Both the position numbers and the translations under genes were made by a program. A model generated the notes under the pieces. That model saw only the letters and a program-made list of their open reading frames with translations. It did no database searches and was not told the DNA's origin. A stretch of DNA of 64,000 nucleotides, taken from NCBI RefSeq assembly GCF_047496725.1, contig NC_132971.1, forward strand, positions 18,966,001-19,030,000, given 5' to 3'. Shown here piece by piece: positions 12,330 to 27,800 of the stretch. Every line of letters starts with the position of its first letter. Within the stretch, counting starts at the first letter, position 1. The DNA comes from Anoplolepis gracilipes (Eukaryota; Arthropoda; Insecta; Hymenoptera; Formicidae).

Positions 12330-14371
12330 TGAAAAGATGCGAATCAATGCGCGAGATATTTTGAGGCAGCTCTGTTTAGCCTGCTGTTATCAATAGACTG
12401 ATCGACCGTCCTTTCGAACTGAAGGAAGCTCGAACCACATCGCGTGCATATGCACCAAGATGAGATTTAGACGCGTTGTACTTTTTACTCGGAGCGATGT
12501 AACTCCAAAGAAGGCTTAATTTTTGAGATATGATTTCCTTAGAAATGAATTATTTATTAATGAACAATCACATTTACATATTAACATTGTAATTAATAGT
12601 GCGATTGTCAGAGTTCAAACTCATCCGATTTTTAAGTAAATTGCTTTCGTAATCTCACTCTCGATGCATCTCACGCGATTCCGTTGAAATCGCCATATTA
12701 ATTGACCGTCGCGTTTAACGACGACCAACGACAATCCAGATAGATACATACACTTTCGGTGCCTTTCTTAAAGAAAGATCACAATGCGTGCGCAAAATAT
12801 GCCAGTCGTCAGTGCCTATGTTTATTTTGTCCGATACGTGACAACATTTTTCGAGTCACGAGAGACTGCGATGTACAGCAGAGAGAGAGAAAATATATAT
12901 ATCCGTGGTGTGAAGAGTGCCTTAATTACGCGCGACTTTGCGGGGAGATCGAAATTGAGAGCCTAGACGAGATTTTTAGGCGTCTCTAATTCCAATTAGC
13001 TCGCATATGTCCTCGACGGAGGAGGTTAACAAGTTCTTCAGATGTCAGTGAACTCTTCGCACGAACCACCGAAAACTCGAGCTCTCGGCGTACGTTATCA
13101 AAAAGAACGCTTCCCCGTATAAGTCATATCGCGAGTACATATTTTTTCTTTTTCTTTTTTCTTGTTAATAAATGTCAGTTATGCTATTTTAAATACTTTG
13201 GAATCAGCATTCTTTCGTTTTTAAACCGTGCGATGTTCTATATCTGTGCGCAAAATATAAAGATATGATCGTTCTCTCGTCTGCTCCCCGAGCTCTCGTA
13301 GAAATGTAAATCGCAATAAGTAAAATTTGTATCTGCGGAATTCATTATGACGCGCAAATTGAAACGCGTAACGAATGCTAGTCATATAAGCACAGTACGT
13401 TCTGTTTCTCACGCTCACTCCCCCTTTTTTCGCGCCCCCTAATTTTCGTTCACTTCGCCGCGGACACACGCTCACGTTGGTGAGACACGCTAACGAGCGA
13501 CCTATGTCTTCGTCGTGTGAGACGAGATGGGAAAGAAAGAAGAGTGGACGAGAGCACTGCAAACATAATGGACTTTGTTGGCCTCGCTTTGAGCAGGATG
13601 AGAGAGCATTGTTCGAAATCTGCACATTTTTATGCATAATAAATCCGTAAGATGTAAGAGAAAATGTAATAATTTTCCAGTAAATATCTTATATTTTAGT
13701 AATATAAAGAGATTCTTGCAATATATGTATATATACACCTTGAATTTTTTTATTACGTGTATATATTGTTCGTGAAAAGAATTAATATTGTTTTCGGTGG
13801 TTCTATTCTCAAACGTAGCATACTTTTGATATGTTGACTATATATTTCAAGAACTTCTACTATTTAGACTGTGAAAATATTGACTTTTCACAAACGTAAC
13901 TCACCGAAAAACAATTGAAAAAATATCGAGCGAAATCGCGTAACGTTTTGGTCTCTTCTTTAGTGCTTGTTTTCAATCATTATATGTGTCGAATCAAAGC
14001 GAAACTGTTAAGTATTTTCCGACCTCGTCGATCGAGGCTGTTATTTAATTGATTCGACCTTTCGGGAGATTTTGGAATCTTGTTGGAGAAAACATGAGAA
14101 TACGAGGGGCGATTACACGGAAATTGAATGAGCGTGAAATACATCACACGCCACGCATCAAACGCGCATGCTGTACGCACAATTTTAACGCGCACATTTT
14201 CTTTCCAACTGCATGTGCACGTCTGTGCGCGAAAGAAGTCTATCGTTCGAGAATGTGTCTCCGAAAATCAGAGAGAGCGGAAATATCTTGTAATATATTT
14301 TTGCCACGGGCGGCGCGATTCGAGCGGAGCCGACTTACCTTCTCTCGCGGCGCGAATTCGCAATTATTTAT

Positions 14372-14373
<2 letters not shown>

Positions 14374-14402
<29 letters not shown>
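14374..14402. repeat. Poly(T) tract, T29
   Basis: Uninterrupted run of 29 T; an ATT microsatellite (14622-14653) follows 220 bp on. Confidence 0.95.
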
Positions 14403-14621
14403 GTGATATATTATTAATCAGAATTAATCGATTTTCACATCATTTCTTTGTGCTAATCCAACTCCGTGAGAGAACGCGTCGTCTCTCTTATTTTTTGCGC
14501 GACACGCCGCACGTTGCGTCCGATACCCGATATATTCTCTATCTTTTATCATTATCATTATATTATTATCTCTTCTATAGATATATATAATTATTATTAT
14601 ATACACTATTATTATTACATA

Positions 14622-14655
<34 letters not shown>

Positions 14656-17600
14656 TATTAATACCGGAATTAATCGCGAAAGTTACAATCGCGCATATAG
14701 CTGCTAAAAACCTCCTGTAAATACTTCTGTCATTGTATTAATTTTAATAATACGTACGAAATAAAACTGCAACAATACACTCGAAAATATACAGCGCAAA
14801 TTTCTTTTATCACTCCTGTCACTTTTCTTTCGACAAGATCAATCTGTCATTACGTTCGAATATCAATTTCTTCGCATGCAACAATGTTGAACGGGTTGCC
14901 TAGTAAAAGGATACTATTACATGTAATACATAGAGGAGATATTGTAACACAAAGAAATTTGCTTGCCTTGAAAACTATTTATTTATTTGCATTTTGTTAC
15001 ATACATTTTTGTATTTTATTTATATTATGCGCTAGAGAATTTTTTATCTGTGTATACATTTTTTATTATGTTTATATATATATTTATATTATACTAGAAC
15101 TAGAAAGTACTTAGAATAAGAATAGGGAAAGGCGTTGTTTTGACAAGAAGATAAATTATGCATTAAATTTGCATTTTGCCATAAGTAACGCGCGAAGCAG
15201 AACTCCTCGGGACGTCCTGGCGTTACATGCACTGGTCAATGCACTCGGGGCACGAACAGGGAATCCGTTTCGCGCATTAATGCCAGGCGGTTGTTCCTAC
15301 CGGCATTATTATAAATAATTCAACGCTTCCTCTCGCGGGACGACCAAAGGGTGGAATAGCAATGCGATTAAAAATAGGGAAGCCCAGAAGGAGAGCGTCT
15401 GCGAGAGATGCGTGTGTGTGTTGTACCCGATTAAAATCACGATCACAGACCGAAGGTAGGGCGGCCCTGGATCAGCGTTTGCTTACCGATATGGCGAATG
15501 GAACACTTTTTCCGAGAACGTCGCCTTTTATCCTATAAATAGGTATACATTAGCGGCGGCGCAGCTGCCACGATGATTCACCTTTAAAGAGCTTTTTGCA
15601 ACACGAAGATTTGGAAAATGTTCTGGCTTTCGGAAAAAAAATACGCAATTTTCATCGTAAAAATAATTAACTCTCTATTATAATAAAAATTATTATCGAG
15701 AATCAAATGTTTTTCTCTCTTATATGTATATTAAAAATCGATATATTAAAATTCTGTTGAATACTCGGCGAGGTTCTCTCCTTTTCCATTATAATATTAT
15801 ATAACGCTCGGGGTTTTTTAATTCGCGATATATATCTGCCAGAATAATATTAGCAATGATCACAGGGCAAACGAAGAAACCACGATTTTATACATTGATA
15901 CGATTGTGTCACCGTGCGACTACGTAATCAGCTGATACAGGCAGATACTGCCATTTTAATAGATAATAACAGTGTGCTCGCTATAATCGTGCGTTTTGTA
16001 ATTGAATGAAACGTAATATAATCGTGTACAAAACCGCACGACTTCACCTTGAAGTAGCACGCCCACGCGCCGCGCTTGCATATTCAAGAAATTCAGAAAT
16101 TCACGGCGTGCATAATAAATTTTGATCTTCTGATGCAGATACGATATCATATTTAAATTTCTGCTTATTTACATCTCATTTAATCCTTGCAATTTCTCGT
16201 TGATGAAACAATAATGATTTTGTAGAAAGCGCGCACAAAATAGAAAGTTTGAAAATTTGACATTCGAGATATGTATATACATATATATATATATATATAT
16301 ATAAACATGTCAAATTTGTTGGAAAATTATGTTGGAATTATATCAGCATGGAGAGAAATTTTCCTGCAATCTTTCTTGAATCGTTTCTATTAACGAGGTG
16401 CAAAATACAATTGGGGATTGCTCATGCCCGATGCGATGGAGGCTTTCATCCGCGCCGCATCGAATTTTGCAGGAAAACGAGAGATGACGGCGGAGATTGT
16501 GTCTCTTTGCACATTATCCACCGTGACGACGGCCTTCGTGGACTCTCAGCCTCTCAGTATGCCGATAATGGAAAGTGCCGGGGGCGACGAGCGATTACTT
16601 GGCGATTCGTGGCGCCTAGAAATTGCTAAATCAACGCCGGCGTGCCGATCGTAACACCTGGCGCGACCAAATAAAGTCGCGCCGCCGCTGCTCGCGCTGT
16701 CGAATGATAATTCGTCAATTAGCGTATAGGTCAGGGTGCAAGTTGCCCCGTGCAACCATCGAGAAAAAAGAGAGAGAGAGAGAGAGAGGGAGATATGTAA
16801 CACACATAGCGTAAGGAATCGCTCAAACTCGAAACCAAAGACCGACAAATGCGGCGTGCGAGCCTCTAATTACAAGGCAGACCGATTTCATCCTGGCGAT
16901 GGATTTAAAGCCGATTCACACACCACGTGCCGCGACAATTAAGGCCGCGATCTTGGCTTTCCTTAGGCGATTCGTGTGAGTTTCGATAGCTTTCGCTCTC
17001 ACGATAGTGGCGAATTTAGACTATATAGCCTCGTAGGTTCTCTTTGTGATTCTTACGGAAGTATCCCACAATCAAGAACGAGGAAGGAGTCGTGAGACTT
17101 AAATCTCTCAGACGACAGCCGAGATTGCAACTCATCCGTTGGCGAACCGACCTGTGTTTCTTTCGATTAGCGATATTCATTTCCAAATCGGTAATCGCAA
17201 AATTCTGGACAATGCCCGTGTCGGTACCGAACATTGAACCTTCTCCTTATACGGCGACAAGCCGATTATTAGACGCGCGATTCGGATCGTTCCTATTGTG
17301 TCTAATTCTAAGATCGTAAATCGTAAGGAAACATGTGTGCACGTGCAGCTTACAACGTCACGCGCGAACGGTACGCACACATCATATCATCTTTTATGGT
17401 AGCCGATAATTTGCATTCCTCGCGAAACGCCGTGTCGTGAATGTCGCCTTCGTGGTGCGAATAACGAGCCGAGTTGTAGATCCGCCGACGAATTCAGCGA
17501 CTTGCGAAAACTCGGACCTTGTGCGTGATAAAATATACTTGTATATAAATAGAAATATTTTTCGTCTCCTGAAAGATGCGATAAGTTTCTTAATTTATGT

Positions 17601-20600
17601 ACGCAGCATAAATACGAGTTTGCTTGGATATTTATAGTTTTCACTATGGTGAAAACACCCGACGCGCTTCCACTTTGCTGACCTTTATCATATCGTTCGC
17701 ACGGGATATTCTAATTTTACTCGCGCACGCGGACTGCGCGACGATAAAAGTTCCAATCTTCAAAAGGAGCCACGTGTTCGACGGGCTCGAAATGGAAGGA
17801 GCCCGAAGCCCCGTCCGATCGGTCGCGCGTCAAGCTCGTAAATCGACGATAAGACTTTTTTTCCCTCGAGGCAGCCGAGCCGGAAGAAGACTCGGTTGAG
17901 GTCACCGGTCGCTTTTCGCATCGCGACGATGTACAACACAGGAAAGTGAGACGTACCGATTTTATTGCGCGTTCGAAAACGTCAACGTATCGTGCCGAGG
18001 ACAGTGCTACGAATAACGAGCCCCATCAAAGTCAACAATGACGCGCGGCACAAATTTATTGCATCTTGTCGGTAGAGACAGACCTATAAACAGAGATCAT
18101 TAAGCGCGCGCACATACATGTCGCCCTCTCATCTCGGGGATAATTGATTTCGAACAGCACGATAGGAGCTGACCTCGCGTCTGTCACGTCTATCTCTTTC
18201 CTCCTGTAAATGGTACGGCTTTTCCGACTTATCGGCGAGTTATTGCGGATGAGCAGCCGCTGGAGAGTTGACATTTTAATCTATCGGAGACCGCGAGATG
18301 AAAAATATCTACGTAGTAGAGCTACTTGCGCGTAGCTATTTCAATATTTATATGATTACGAAGAAAAATTCTCACTCGATAGCTTTTCGATAATAGGAGA
18401 GCGAAAACAGCCAATCATTCTCTGCGAGTTAGATGGATCAGCGTTTCGGATTGAACTTTCAAGCGTTGTCCGTCTGTTTATCCTCCTCCGGTGACAGTGA
18501 CGGGTCGAAAACAGTCAACGTCGCGAAATAGAATTCATGTCTAGCATCTCTGCCGATGCTAAAATTCCCTTCTCGCTTTAATACCTGCCGGCAGCCACGT
18601 GTGAAGGCCTCATGAATAATATTACCGGTGTATCGATACGAGTTCTGCCCTCTCTCTACACTATATGTACATCAGAAAGAGCGAGTTTAGATTAGCGACG
18701 ATACCGATTCGGAATCATTGACCTCCGTCTCGTGAAGCTATTTCTCCCGTGAAATGAACGAAATGCAATTTACCCGCGAGCAAATTAGCAGCGTAAATTG
18801 CTGACATTTTATATATACGACTATAAAAGTATCTTACTCTAATGGGCTCTTATTAAAGTCTCATTTATAATTAAAATATTTTTTATATGCATATACATAT
18901 ACGTGAACGTAATATCTTACAACCAAAAAAATCATGTCGCGATACCTTGAATGTTCCCAGATATTCTCGATTAATTTTAAATCTCGCGATATTAGGATTC
19001 CGTGAAGACGAAGGCGATCTCCGTGGGATCGACAGTCATGTGATTACCCGAGTGTCTCGTGTCTTGGAAAATAAATCGTCGAGGACCTCGAGCGACAGAG
19101 AGTAGCAACAGCAGCCTCCGTTTTCGCGCGCTCGCGCGTAAAGACCCATGAGACACCGTCTGTGTAAACTTTCGCGGAATGTTCTTTGTCGCTCCTTTGT
19201 GGAATCGACACGGTCGCTATGTGTGCGCGACGTGCCTCGTATCCCCAAGAGTGTTCGGTGTCGTACGTAGAAGCGTACGTGCGAATATCCCGCGAGTCGC
19301 GCGAGCGCGCGGTGACAAGCAATTAGTACTGACAATTAGCGCCGCGCGGTCGATCGTGCCAAGGATAGTCGCTCTCGTCTATTCGCTACCTTCGATCGAC
19401 CAGCTCGAACCAGTTCCTTTTCCTTTCTTTTCGATCTCGCCTTAATATATACGCGCACCGTCCGCGTCCCTCGCCTCTTTGCGTCTACGCACCAGCGTAA
19501 GAAAAATTCATCTTTTATCCACGGAGTGGGTAAATAAAAGTGCTTTATAACGATTCCTCTCATTAGAGAAGTTTCCGATCGTTATGGTTGCACGGTATTA
19601 AATTACAGATAATTAAAGGAGATGCACACACGTAAAATAGTGGCATATTTTATCGAGAGTCGCCAAATGATACTGGTATCGAATTTACGGGAGATACGTC
19701 CATCGAGATATATATTTATGAACGAGGCTTTGGAAAGGCCTTGCGACATCGATGGCAAATTCCGTCGTAAACAAGCGCTGATTCTCCCTTCGGTCATAAG
19801 TATCGCGAACATACAACGACACTTTCTCCTCGTCACGTTCCGCTCGCCCCCAGGCCCATCTAATTACCATTAGTCCCACGCGCGATGCATGGCGTTGAAC
19901 TCAAACATCCACTTTTCTATGATATCGCGGAAAGAAAAGGATATACTTTTTGGCGCTCTTGACAAATGATGCTTCCTAATTGGCTGCTCGAGGGCTAGCC
20001 TCCAGTCTCAGCCGTTACAGCTCGTCTCGAGCGATGTAATTATTTCGATATACATCTGTAATAATCCACAATTTCATAATTTATTGCTCGAATTTGGATT
20101 GATTTTTCGATCTACTTTCAAAGCAGTATAAGCGGATAAAATTCCCCTCGACCTCGCATTTATTGATGCATTTTTTTACGTAACGTGTTTGCTTCTCGCA
20201 TCTGGAAAAAAAAATCGACGCCGGGAGAGACGAGCGTGTTTGTTCCTCTCATCCGCAATGTCGTAGGTGAGGTCGAGCCGCGAAAAAAAAATGCAGTTCC
20301 GAGAGATTTCTCTCGGCGACAGCCTCTCTTGACTCTCGCTTTGGCGCGCTTTTCCGTGCGATCGCGAGCGGGTTGTTCCGGGTTATCTCGCACGAACCCA
20401 CGGGTCATCTTGACGCAAATCCGCCGTACGGCGAGACGCGCCGATGGGCGCGTTTTTTTTTTTGTCGGCGCGCGCTCTCTCGTGACCTGCCATGCGCGAC
20501 GACACGGTAATTTCCAATTATCGTGCGATCAGGTTCTATTATTGTAACGAGAGAAGAGCTAAAGGTCGATTCGGTTACACGGATCTCTTCCTTAAACAGA

Positions 20601-22006
20601 TATTTCACGTCGATGGAAATGCGATTGCGAGAGATGAAAAGACGATCTCTCTCCTTTCCTTTGAAAACTAAATTTAGAATACGGAGTATTTTATATTTTT
20701 TTTAGGTTTTTTAGAGCGACATTTAGACATCATCGAGAACATTATCGAGCTAAACTATATTTTTTTTTATGGATACAGAAGTCTCGAATTTGATGAATAC
20801 TTATATCCAGAAAAAATTACGATTGGTTTAGCCTCGTCCAAGATTATCTTTTTCCACTTCTTCCTGGACATCTCGTCATTATTATTGCCGCTGGTACTTT
20901 TTTTAATTGCATTCGCGGCGCCAGTGATGACGATGATGCTGCCAAGTATCTTCTGTGACGTAGGTGGAATCCAGTCGTGCAGCGATCGCAACGTAGATGT
21001 CCGGGCGCGAGTGCATTATGCATGTGCATAAATTGCGCCTCGAGGAGAAAAGGGAGAGCGGGAAAGGAGAATTTCTGCCACTTCCTTTCTAGATTCCTCG
21101 CCAAAGTAGCTCCTACATGTCGTCGATCGTAATAACGCGATCGAAGATGCTCTTTGTGTGATTTCCGTGGGAATCTCTCGAGAATTGAATCATTTTTGTC
21201 ATTTTCCATGGGTTCAATAATTTTCGGTATTTAAATTATTCGAGAACTCAATTGAGCGAAAATACGGTTCTGATACACACATGTATACACATATAGAGAG
21301 TCAGTTAACATTATTAATTTTTAACCAGTAAATAATATAAAACGCTATATATATAGTCATTAGAAAAGTAGACCGTTTTAATAAGATTAAAAGTGCGACG
21401 TCCGAATGGTTTATTTTACAAATGGTCTATCGATCAATTGTTATCACGACTAAATAGATCGTCGTTGTAAACCATATTCGAAACGCAATGTCAACATTAA
21501 GAAAGATTCAATTAATACTTGATTGAATTTTACTTTTTTCTACACTCTATAAAAAATTACAATATTTATTTTAGCAATAATACTAATCTATTGTACACAG
21601 ATCCGCTAGAGTAAAATTGCAATTGTCAAATCGCGAAGTCGTTTTTCGCGCGAGAACAACAGTAAATCCCGCTACTTTATTTACATATTAAAGCGCTATT
21701 TCATGTCCACTTATAATTACGAAGCCGGAGACCGCGGGGAGAGGATTTCGATTCGACCCTGAAAAGAGAGGAGGAAAAGAATCGCGACAAGAGGAGAACC
21801 GAGGGAGATGTCGGGATTTCGGTGTCGGTGTCGGACTCACGACGTGCTCTCTGGCGCGCGAAGAAGGAAGAGAGCGAAGCGGAGAGGAGCGCGCGGAGGA
21901 GGTCCGTGCTCTCGTTGACTCCGACAGCGGCCAGTTTCAGCCTCGGCGCTGGACCGTGAGCCACGCGATCTCTGCTCTCTTTCTTTCTTTCTCTCCCTCC
22001 CTCCCT

Positions 22007-22009
<3 letters not shown>

Positions 22010-22055
<46 letters not shown>

Positions 22056-22072
22056 GTCTCTCTCTCTCTCTC
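22010..22072. repeat. (TC)n microsatellite upstream of downstream DRAK
   Basis: CT dinucleotides with two TGTC interruptions, inside a ~120-bp pyrimidine tract (about 21,969-22,086), roughly 500 bp before the ATG. Confidence 0.95.
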
Positions 22073-22568
22073 GCTTTGTCTCTGTCTGCGGGCGGACGAT
22101 TTTAAAGATGTGAAGATTGACGTCGATCCGTCGTCGCGTCGTCTAGCGAGCTAGAGCTGTCGTCTTCCCGTCATGATATAGAATGACACCGCGCGCTTCG
22201 GCTCGCTCCGTGTGCGCGATCGATCGAGAGGAGATCGAGCGCGGAGAGTGCAGCCCGTAAGATCGAGAGCGAGAGTGCGTATCCCGTCTGGATCGAGGCC
22301 GCGATCTCGCAACTCCGACAAAAAAAAAGTGTCGAAGAAAGAAACGACGCGACTGATCGTTAAAATAGGAAATTGTCCGACGTCTTGAAAATCGCGGGAA
22401 GAAATCCGAGGTAAAAAAAATTTCGGTAAAACGCGAGTGCACCAAGCGTTGAAGTCTCCGCTGTCACGGGAGAAACAAGCAATACAAAACATCCAATAAA
22501 CGTGCGACTCCGCGGATATATTGACACACAAGTACCTAATCCTCGCAAGTCCGCGTGATCTATTTACC

Positions 22569-24817
22569 ATGATCTATCAGTCGAGTCATCAAGCGCCGAC
22601 GATGTCGTCCACTAGGAAAATGTCGCCCAGACCGCAGCATCGCAATCTGCAAGCGTCCTCGGGCAAGTGCGCGAAGACGAAGCGAGCAAACGATCGGAAG
22701 ATCAACGAGGAGAGATGCAAAGGGAGATGTAGGGTACAGTGGAGTGAGAAACACGTGAAGGAGGGCTTGGTCCTCGTCCAGGAGGCGCAGCTCGCCAGAG
22801 TGGTCAAGACGGGACCCATCACGGAGCACTACGAGATCGATCCAAAACCGTTTGCGAGGTAAATTCTTTTTTTTAACACAACTTTCAGTAGGTATTGCAA
22901 ATTTTGTTGAAAGTTGCTAAGTCTTAAAAATATAAATATAACTCTAAATAGCAAATATCATAAAAATCTTATAAATAAATAAAATATAATATTTATTGTT
23001 ATATTTATTATTATATTTCTTATTATCTTTATATTTGTCGTATTTATAATAAACTTTATATATTTATTTATTTACTTGCAGAACGTTGCAATTACATTGT
23101 AAAATTTTTACAATGTTGTAAAATTGTTTTGATTTTTTACACGTGATTTTTCAGTGTTTTATTATACATATAAATTAAAAAAATTTTAAATTATTTTCGG
23201 ACCAGTTTAGCGTTATGCTTGAATTCCTAAACGAACTTTCTCTCACGAAAATGGATCGCCACTTCGAAGAGTTGCAGTTGTAAATTTACTCTCGACGATA
23301 CCGTCGCGGATCGCATCGCGCGTAACGAGCCACGCACGATGATTAATCGCCTTTGGATGCGACGCGTAATTTGTCAAAGCGTTACGCATACGGTAGCAGT
23401 ACGTGCAACGATACGTGACGCGCGTCGTACATTAATCATATTTATTGCACCGTCGCTAATCGACGCGCGAATTAGGTTTGTAATGATCACCGACGAGACC
23501 AATAGTGACGGTGCGTCGATAATAGGCTACTGATTGTCCAACCTGTAATTTCGTGCTAATAATTTAATTTAGAGTTGCGTGCGAAACGTGTACTACAGGC
23601 ATGATATTTATGGGTAGAGTGCCGCCGGTGAAATGCACCGTCGTTATCCTTCGTTACTTTCATTTTCGTCAAATTAATCGATAACTACTTTTACATAATC
23701 ATAATTCAAACTGCTCGTCGAAAAAAAATTTTGTGGACAATAAATAATCAATCTTGTTAAATATATACATTATCTCAAATTTCTTAGAATAAATGAATAA
23801 TATATCTTAAAGCTGTAACTCAGTTAGAGATTCATGCGATTCATTATCGTGTTTGCATATTATTTGTTTATATTTTTTTAGAAAAATATTTTAGAACGAA
23901 AGTGCCCATCGTTAGACGATACGATATTCATATTGATGGACAATATCTATCGCTTGGGTTATTAACCCAAATTGATAGCGAGTCCCTTTCGAGAAGGCGT
24001 GACAAAAGGCTGCAAGTGTATTTGTTCGCGTGAATTTTTAAAAACGTTTCGTATTCATGGCGTCATGGATATGTAAATGCACTGTTTTTTATGGATAGCA
24101 CATGCATTGATAACTTGTTGCGCCCTCGTTATCAGTCGCCCGCGATTGCCCGGCAGCGTTTTTGCATCGTTAATGAAGTTGATTTACCTGCTGCACAAAG
24201 ACGTTTCGCATAACATAAAACAGTCATCAAGCTACAGATGTAATCGTGATATTTACGGAGATGTTTGCACGTGTATTCGTCGCGATCGCACGTATCTTGC
24301 ATGTCAACGTCGGGCTATTAAATAGAGTACTCGTGTAATTAATGACATGTATCAAAATTGATATTTTTTTCTGTCGCGATTAAACTACATTCTGACATGA
24401 TTAAAATATAAAAAATACAAAAATATATTAATAACGAATGTAATATGTAAAAAGATATAAAAATATCTACATATATAAAAAGATAAATAAAAATTTATCT
24501 ACTAATAATAATTTAATTGTAATAGTTCAGGCATATAAAACGCTTTTTATCGTTTGTATCACAACGATAAGCAGGTAACAAAAACGTCTCAGGGACGATC
24601 GCGGTAAATTTTCATAAATTATTCCATCGCGTCGCGACGGCTTTCAACACCTCCCTCCCAGTTGCCGTCATTATCCGCGACCCGATTGCTAAAATCCAAT
24701 TTTCTATGATTACTGCTCGTACCGATCTTTAATAATGGCAAAATGCTTTAATCGTTGCGCCGTATACAGACGGGTATTATCCAGGTAGCAGGGCCCGATG
24801 TGTCCCGGCGATTCAAT

Positions 24818-24882
<65 letters not shown>

Positions 24883-27800
24883 TTGAACGTGTTCTTTGAT
24901 ACTGGCTTTGCCCGCGGTAATTACTTTTAGAAGCGAGCCTTGAGAGTGCCTGCGCGGTAAAGGGCAGTAAAAATTATGGTATCGCCCTCTTTCGTCTCTG
25001 GCGTCGTTTCTTTTGTTCCTTCGCCTCTGTCTCGGTCGAGCTTTTACATCGGGATCTCAGATGAGAGGGAGAGAATTCGGGATACACCGGCGTGCGGCCT
25101 TAAAATCCGAATCGATTAAAGTTAATTGCGTTGCCCGCGCTATCAGATGCTCATTATTCTTATCTCGCGACCGCGACGATCAGCCAATTTACACGCGAGG
25201 CATGTTTTACGTGAGAATTCTTGCCATTCTGGTACGTTCTTCCAATCACACTTCCGGCTCCCTCTTAAAGTTCTAGACGCGTCTGTCGCGCGTTATTAAT
25301 TTATTTTTCGTGCGATTAATTATGATAAATAAAAAGAAATTTAAAAAATTTATTTACGCGGACAAAAAAGTAAAAAAAAAAAAAAAACGTCAGATTATTT
25401 ATGATCTCAATATAGAAAGTTAATGAGCGATATATCATCTATGATCGTATCTTTTACTCGGTCGCACTTTATGTAACGCGTTCTCTCGTGTACAAAGGTG
25501 CTTGCTTAAATACGGGTGAAAACGTGAGATACGCATTACGAGCGCAGCCTTGCCAGGCGCCGCTGTGTCGACCTTGCCGAAGAGACGACCGGAATCTTCG
25601 ACGGCGATTCTTAATACGATGAAGAGTGCATTCGGGATTGTAAATAATGTAATCACTCGACGGGATGTTAAATTCAAGATAGTGACATTAAGTATCGCGA
25701 ACAGGACATTGTCTGTTAAAATAATAGCAGGAAAACGACGAGCAAAAGGTCGATGAAACAAAAGTCAGAGAAGTTTCGTGATAATAAAATTGACAAATTA
25801 ATGTTTAGCTCGAGAAAAAAATATATCTTATACAATGTATCAGCAAAGGTCATAATTGCTGAAGACGACCGTGTTAGAGCGTTTTCAGAAATATCGGAAA
25901 ATTTCGAAACTGCGAAAGCAGATTGCGATGAATGGAGGGGAAGAGAGAAGATACGAAGCAGAAAGCATTTAGAGTGGTAATGAAGGATGCCAGGAAGGTG
26001 GTTGCGTTCGGGCATCGACTCGTTTTTCAAGGACGAAATAAATTCTTCGTGAAAAAGTAAAGTTAAGCCGGCAGTAAGAGTCGAAGTTATATTGGAACAT
26101 CCAACTAAAAATGTAATGCTGCGTATCATATTATATTCCAAGAAAATTTGTGACGTTAAATAATATATTTTATATAATTTATTTTTTATTATATTTTTCA
26201 GCACATATCTTAAGTACATGTTTTGAAATTGAAATATACAAAAAGATTTTGCAGCGATAAGAGAAAGGCCTACACATTTCTTTGTGAAAGAAAAGAAAAT
26301 TAAATTTTATCGATATTAAATATTTGTTAATACTTTAACAGCGGTCAATGGGCGAGAGTCTATCGCTGCAGATCGCGATTAACTGGGATACTTTACGCGG
26401 CCAAGTTCTCGTCCAGAAATCGATTCAACGCTGATTGCAGCGCAGAATTAAGACACGAGATCGCCCTGTTATCCCTGTGCTCGCAATCGCCACGTGTTGT
26501 CCGGCTACACGATGTCTACGAAACGCCGAAGGAAATCATCTTGGTCATGGAATAGTAAGTATATACCATGTTTGTTTTTACCATAATAAACATTTTTCAT
26601 TTTTAAAGCTTTCGCGATAGTAATTATTATTATTGAAGAAAGAGAAAGAGAGAAGAAAGAATATCATGAAAAATATTTACGCAAAAAAATATGACAGATA
26701 TTTATCACGTCAACACAATGGTATTTCTAAACATCCTTTTATATCTTGCTGATCTCAATAAAAGAATGATAATTTCTTTTTCAGCGCGCCCGGAGGTGAT
26801 CTGCAGACGCTCATCGACGGCGATTTGGTGCCCCTCGAAGGTGACGTCGTACATTTTGTGCGGCAGCTAGTGGAAGGACTCGCCTACCTCCACGAGAGAA
26901 ATATCGCCCATTTGGACATCAAGGTAAGTTCGACCCATAAAAGGTCGATATAAACTTGTCATGTTTCTCTCCGGCTCCCGGAACCGTCGATGCGTCGCCT
27001 GAAATTTCCAACTGTGCTTACGCTCCATTGAAAAAATAAATCAGAAAAATTACAAATAGGTTTCTGATATTACGTGTCAAGAATTTCTTTTACTCGTAAT
27101 AAAAACTTGTGTAGAACTGGCCAGAACTCAATACAACATGAAGCTCGAGATTGATATCTCGATATATTTCAGCCCGTAATTAACTAGTTGAACAAGTCAA
27201 GAGAGACAATGCTAAACTGTCATCAAACAACTGAACTCTATTTCGCGAAATCGATATACAGCTGTCGATAGACGAGAATTTAATTGCGACCAGTCATCGA
27301 TCAAGCGGTACAATAAACGATAAACCGTCGAAAGCAAATTGGAATCGTCATTCATACCGTGCACAAAAGCATAAGCACACATATCGATCGATAGGACCTC
27401 CTCGATTGTAATGAGCGACTGGAGAGAAAAAAAAGATCGACCAAGCATAAACGGTATTGAGCACTCGTGCGTCCTCTCGACGCGATTTATCATGTCTGCT
27501 GGCATCCGTGTTATTTCCACATTCGCGAAAACCAGACTCGCTTTTAAAATACGAACGCTTCGTGAAAAAAAAAGCAATACTACGTGTCGCGTTTGTTGTC
27601 TCTGGCGAGCCGAGAGATAGAATCGGACGACGAGACTTTCGAAATTTGAGACACCTTCGCAGAGGGCGATGTTTTCTCTCTTTTGAATCGACGGTGTTAA
27701 TTTCGTCCGTCGTTCATCAGTGAAAAGAGGCTCCTGCGCTCGGGACATGATGTATCGCACTTTCAGCACAACATATTTTCTTCTCTCTTTGTCAATGTTA

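Larger units (their letters stand above)
10881..22568. other. Intergenic region between the two DRAK genes (includes 3' UTR and 5' UTR)
   Basis: This 11.7-kb stretch has no exon I can support. The first ~700 bp is probably 3' UTR of the upstream DRAK copy, with a candidate AATAAA at 11579. It contains several microsatellites (11598-11622, 11892-11942, 14374-14402, 14622-14653, 16281-16303), an inverted-repeat pair at 12083/12313, and CpG-rich sequence. From about 21,700 the DNA becomes G+C- and CT-rich and leads into the 5' UTR and ATG of the downstream copy, so its promoter probably lies near 21.7-22.4 kb. Confidence 0.6.

Noticed and set aside
22521..22568. Upstream extension of the downstream DRAK reading frame
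   Set aside because: It would need a TTG start; the first ATG in frame is 22569.
25716..26219. 167-codon open frame on the - strand in DRAK intron 1
   Set aside because: No recognisable motif, no good start context, AT-rich composition; consistent with chance.
27212..27769. 185-codon open frame on the - strand in DRAK intron 3
   Set aside because: Not a recognisable receptor or enzyme; no splice or promoter support. The CpG-rich composition makes chance frames of this size possible.
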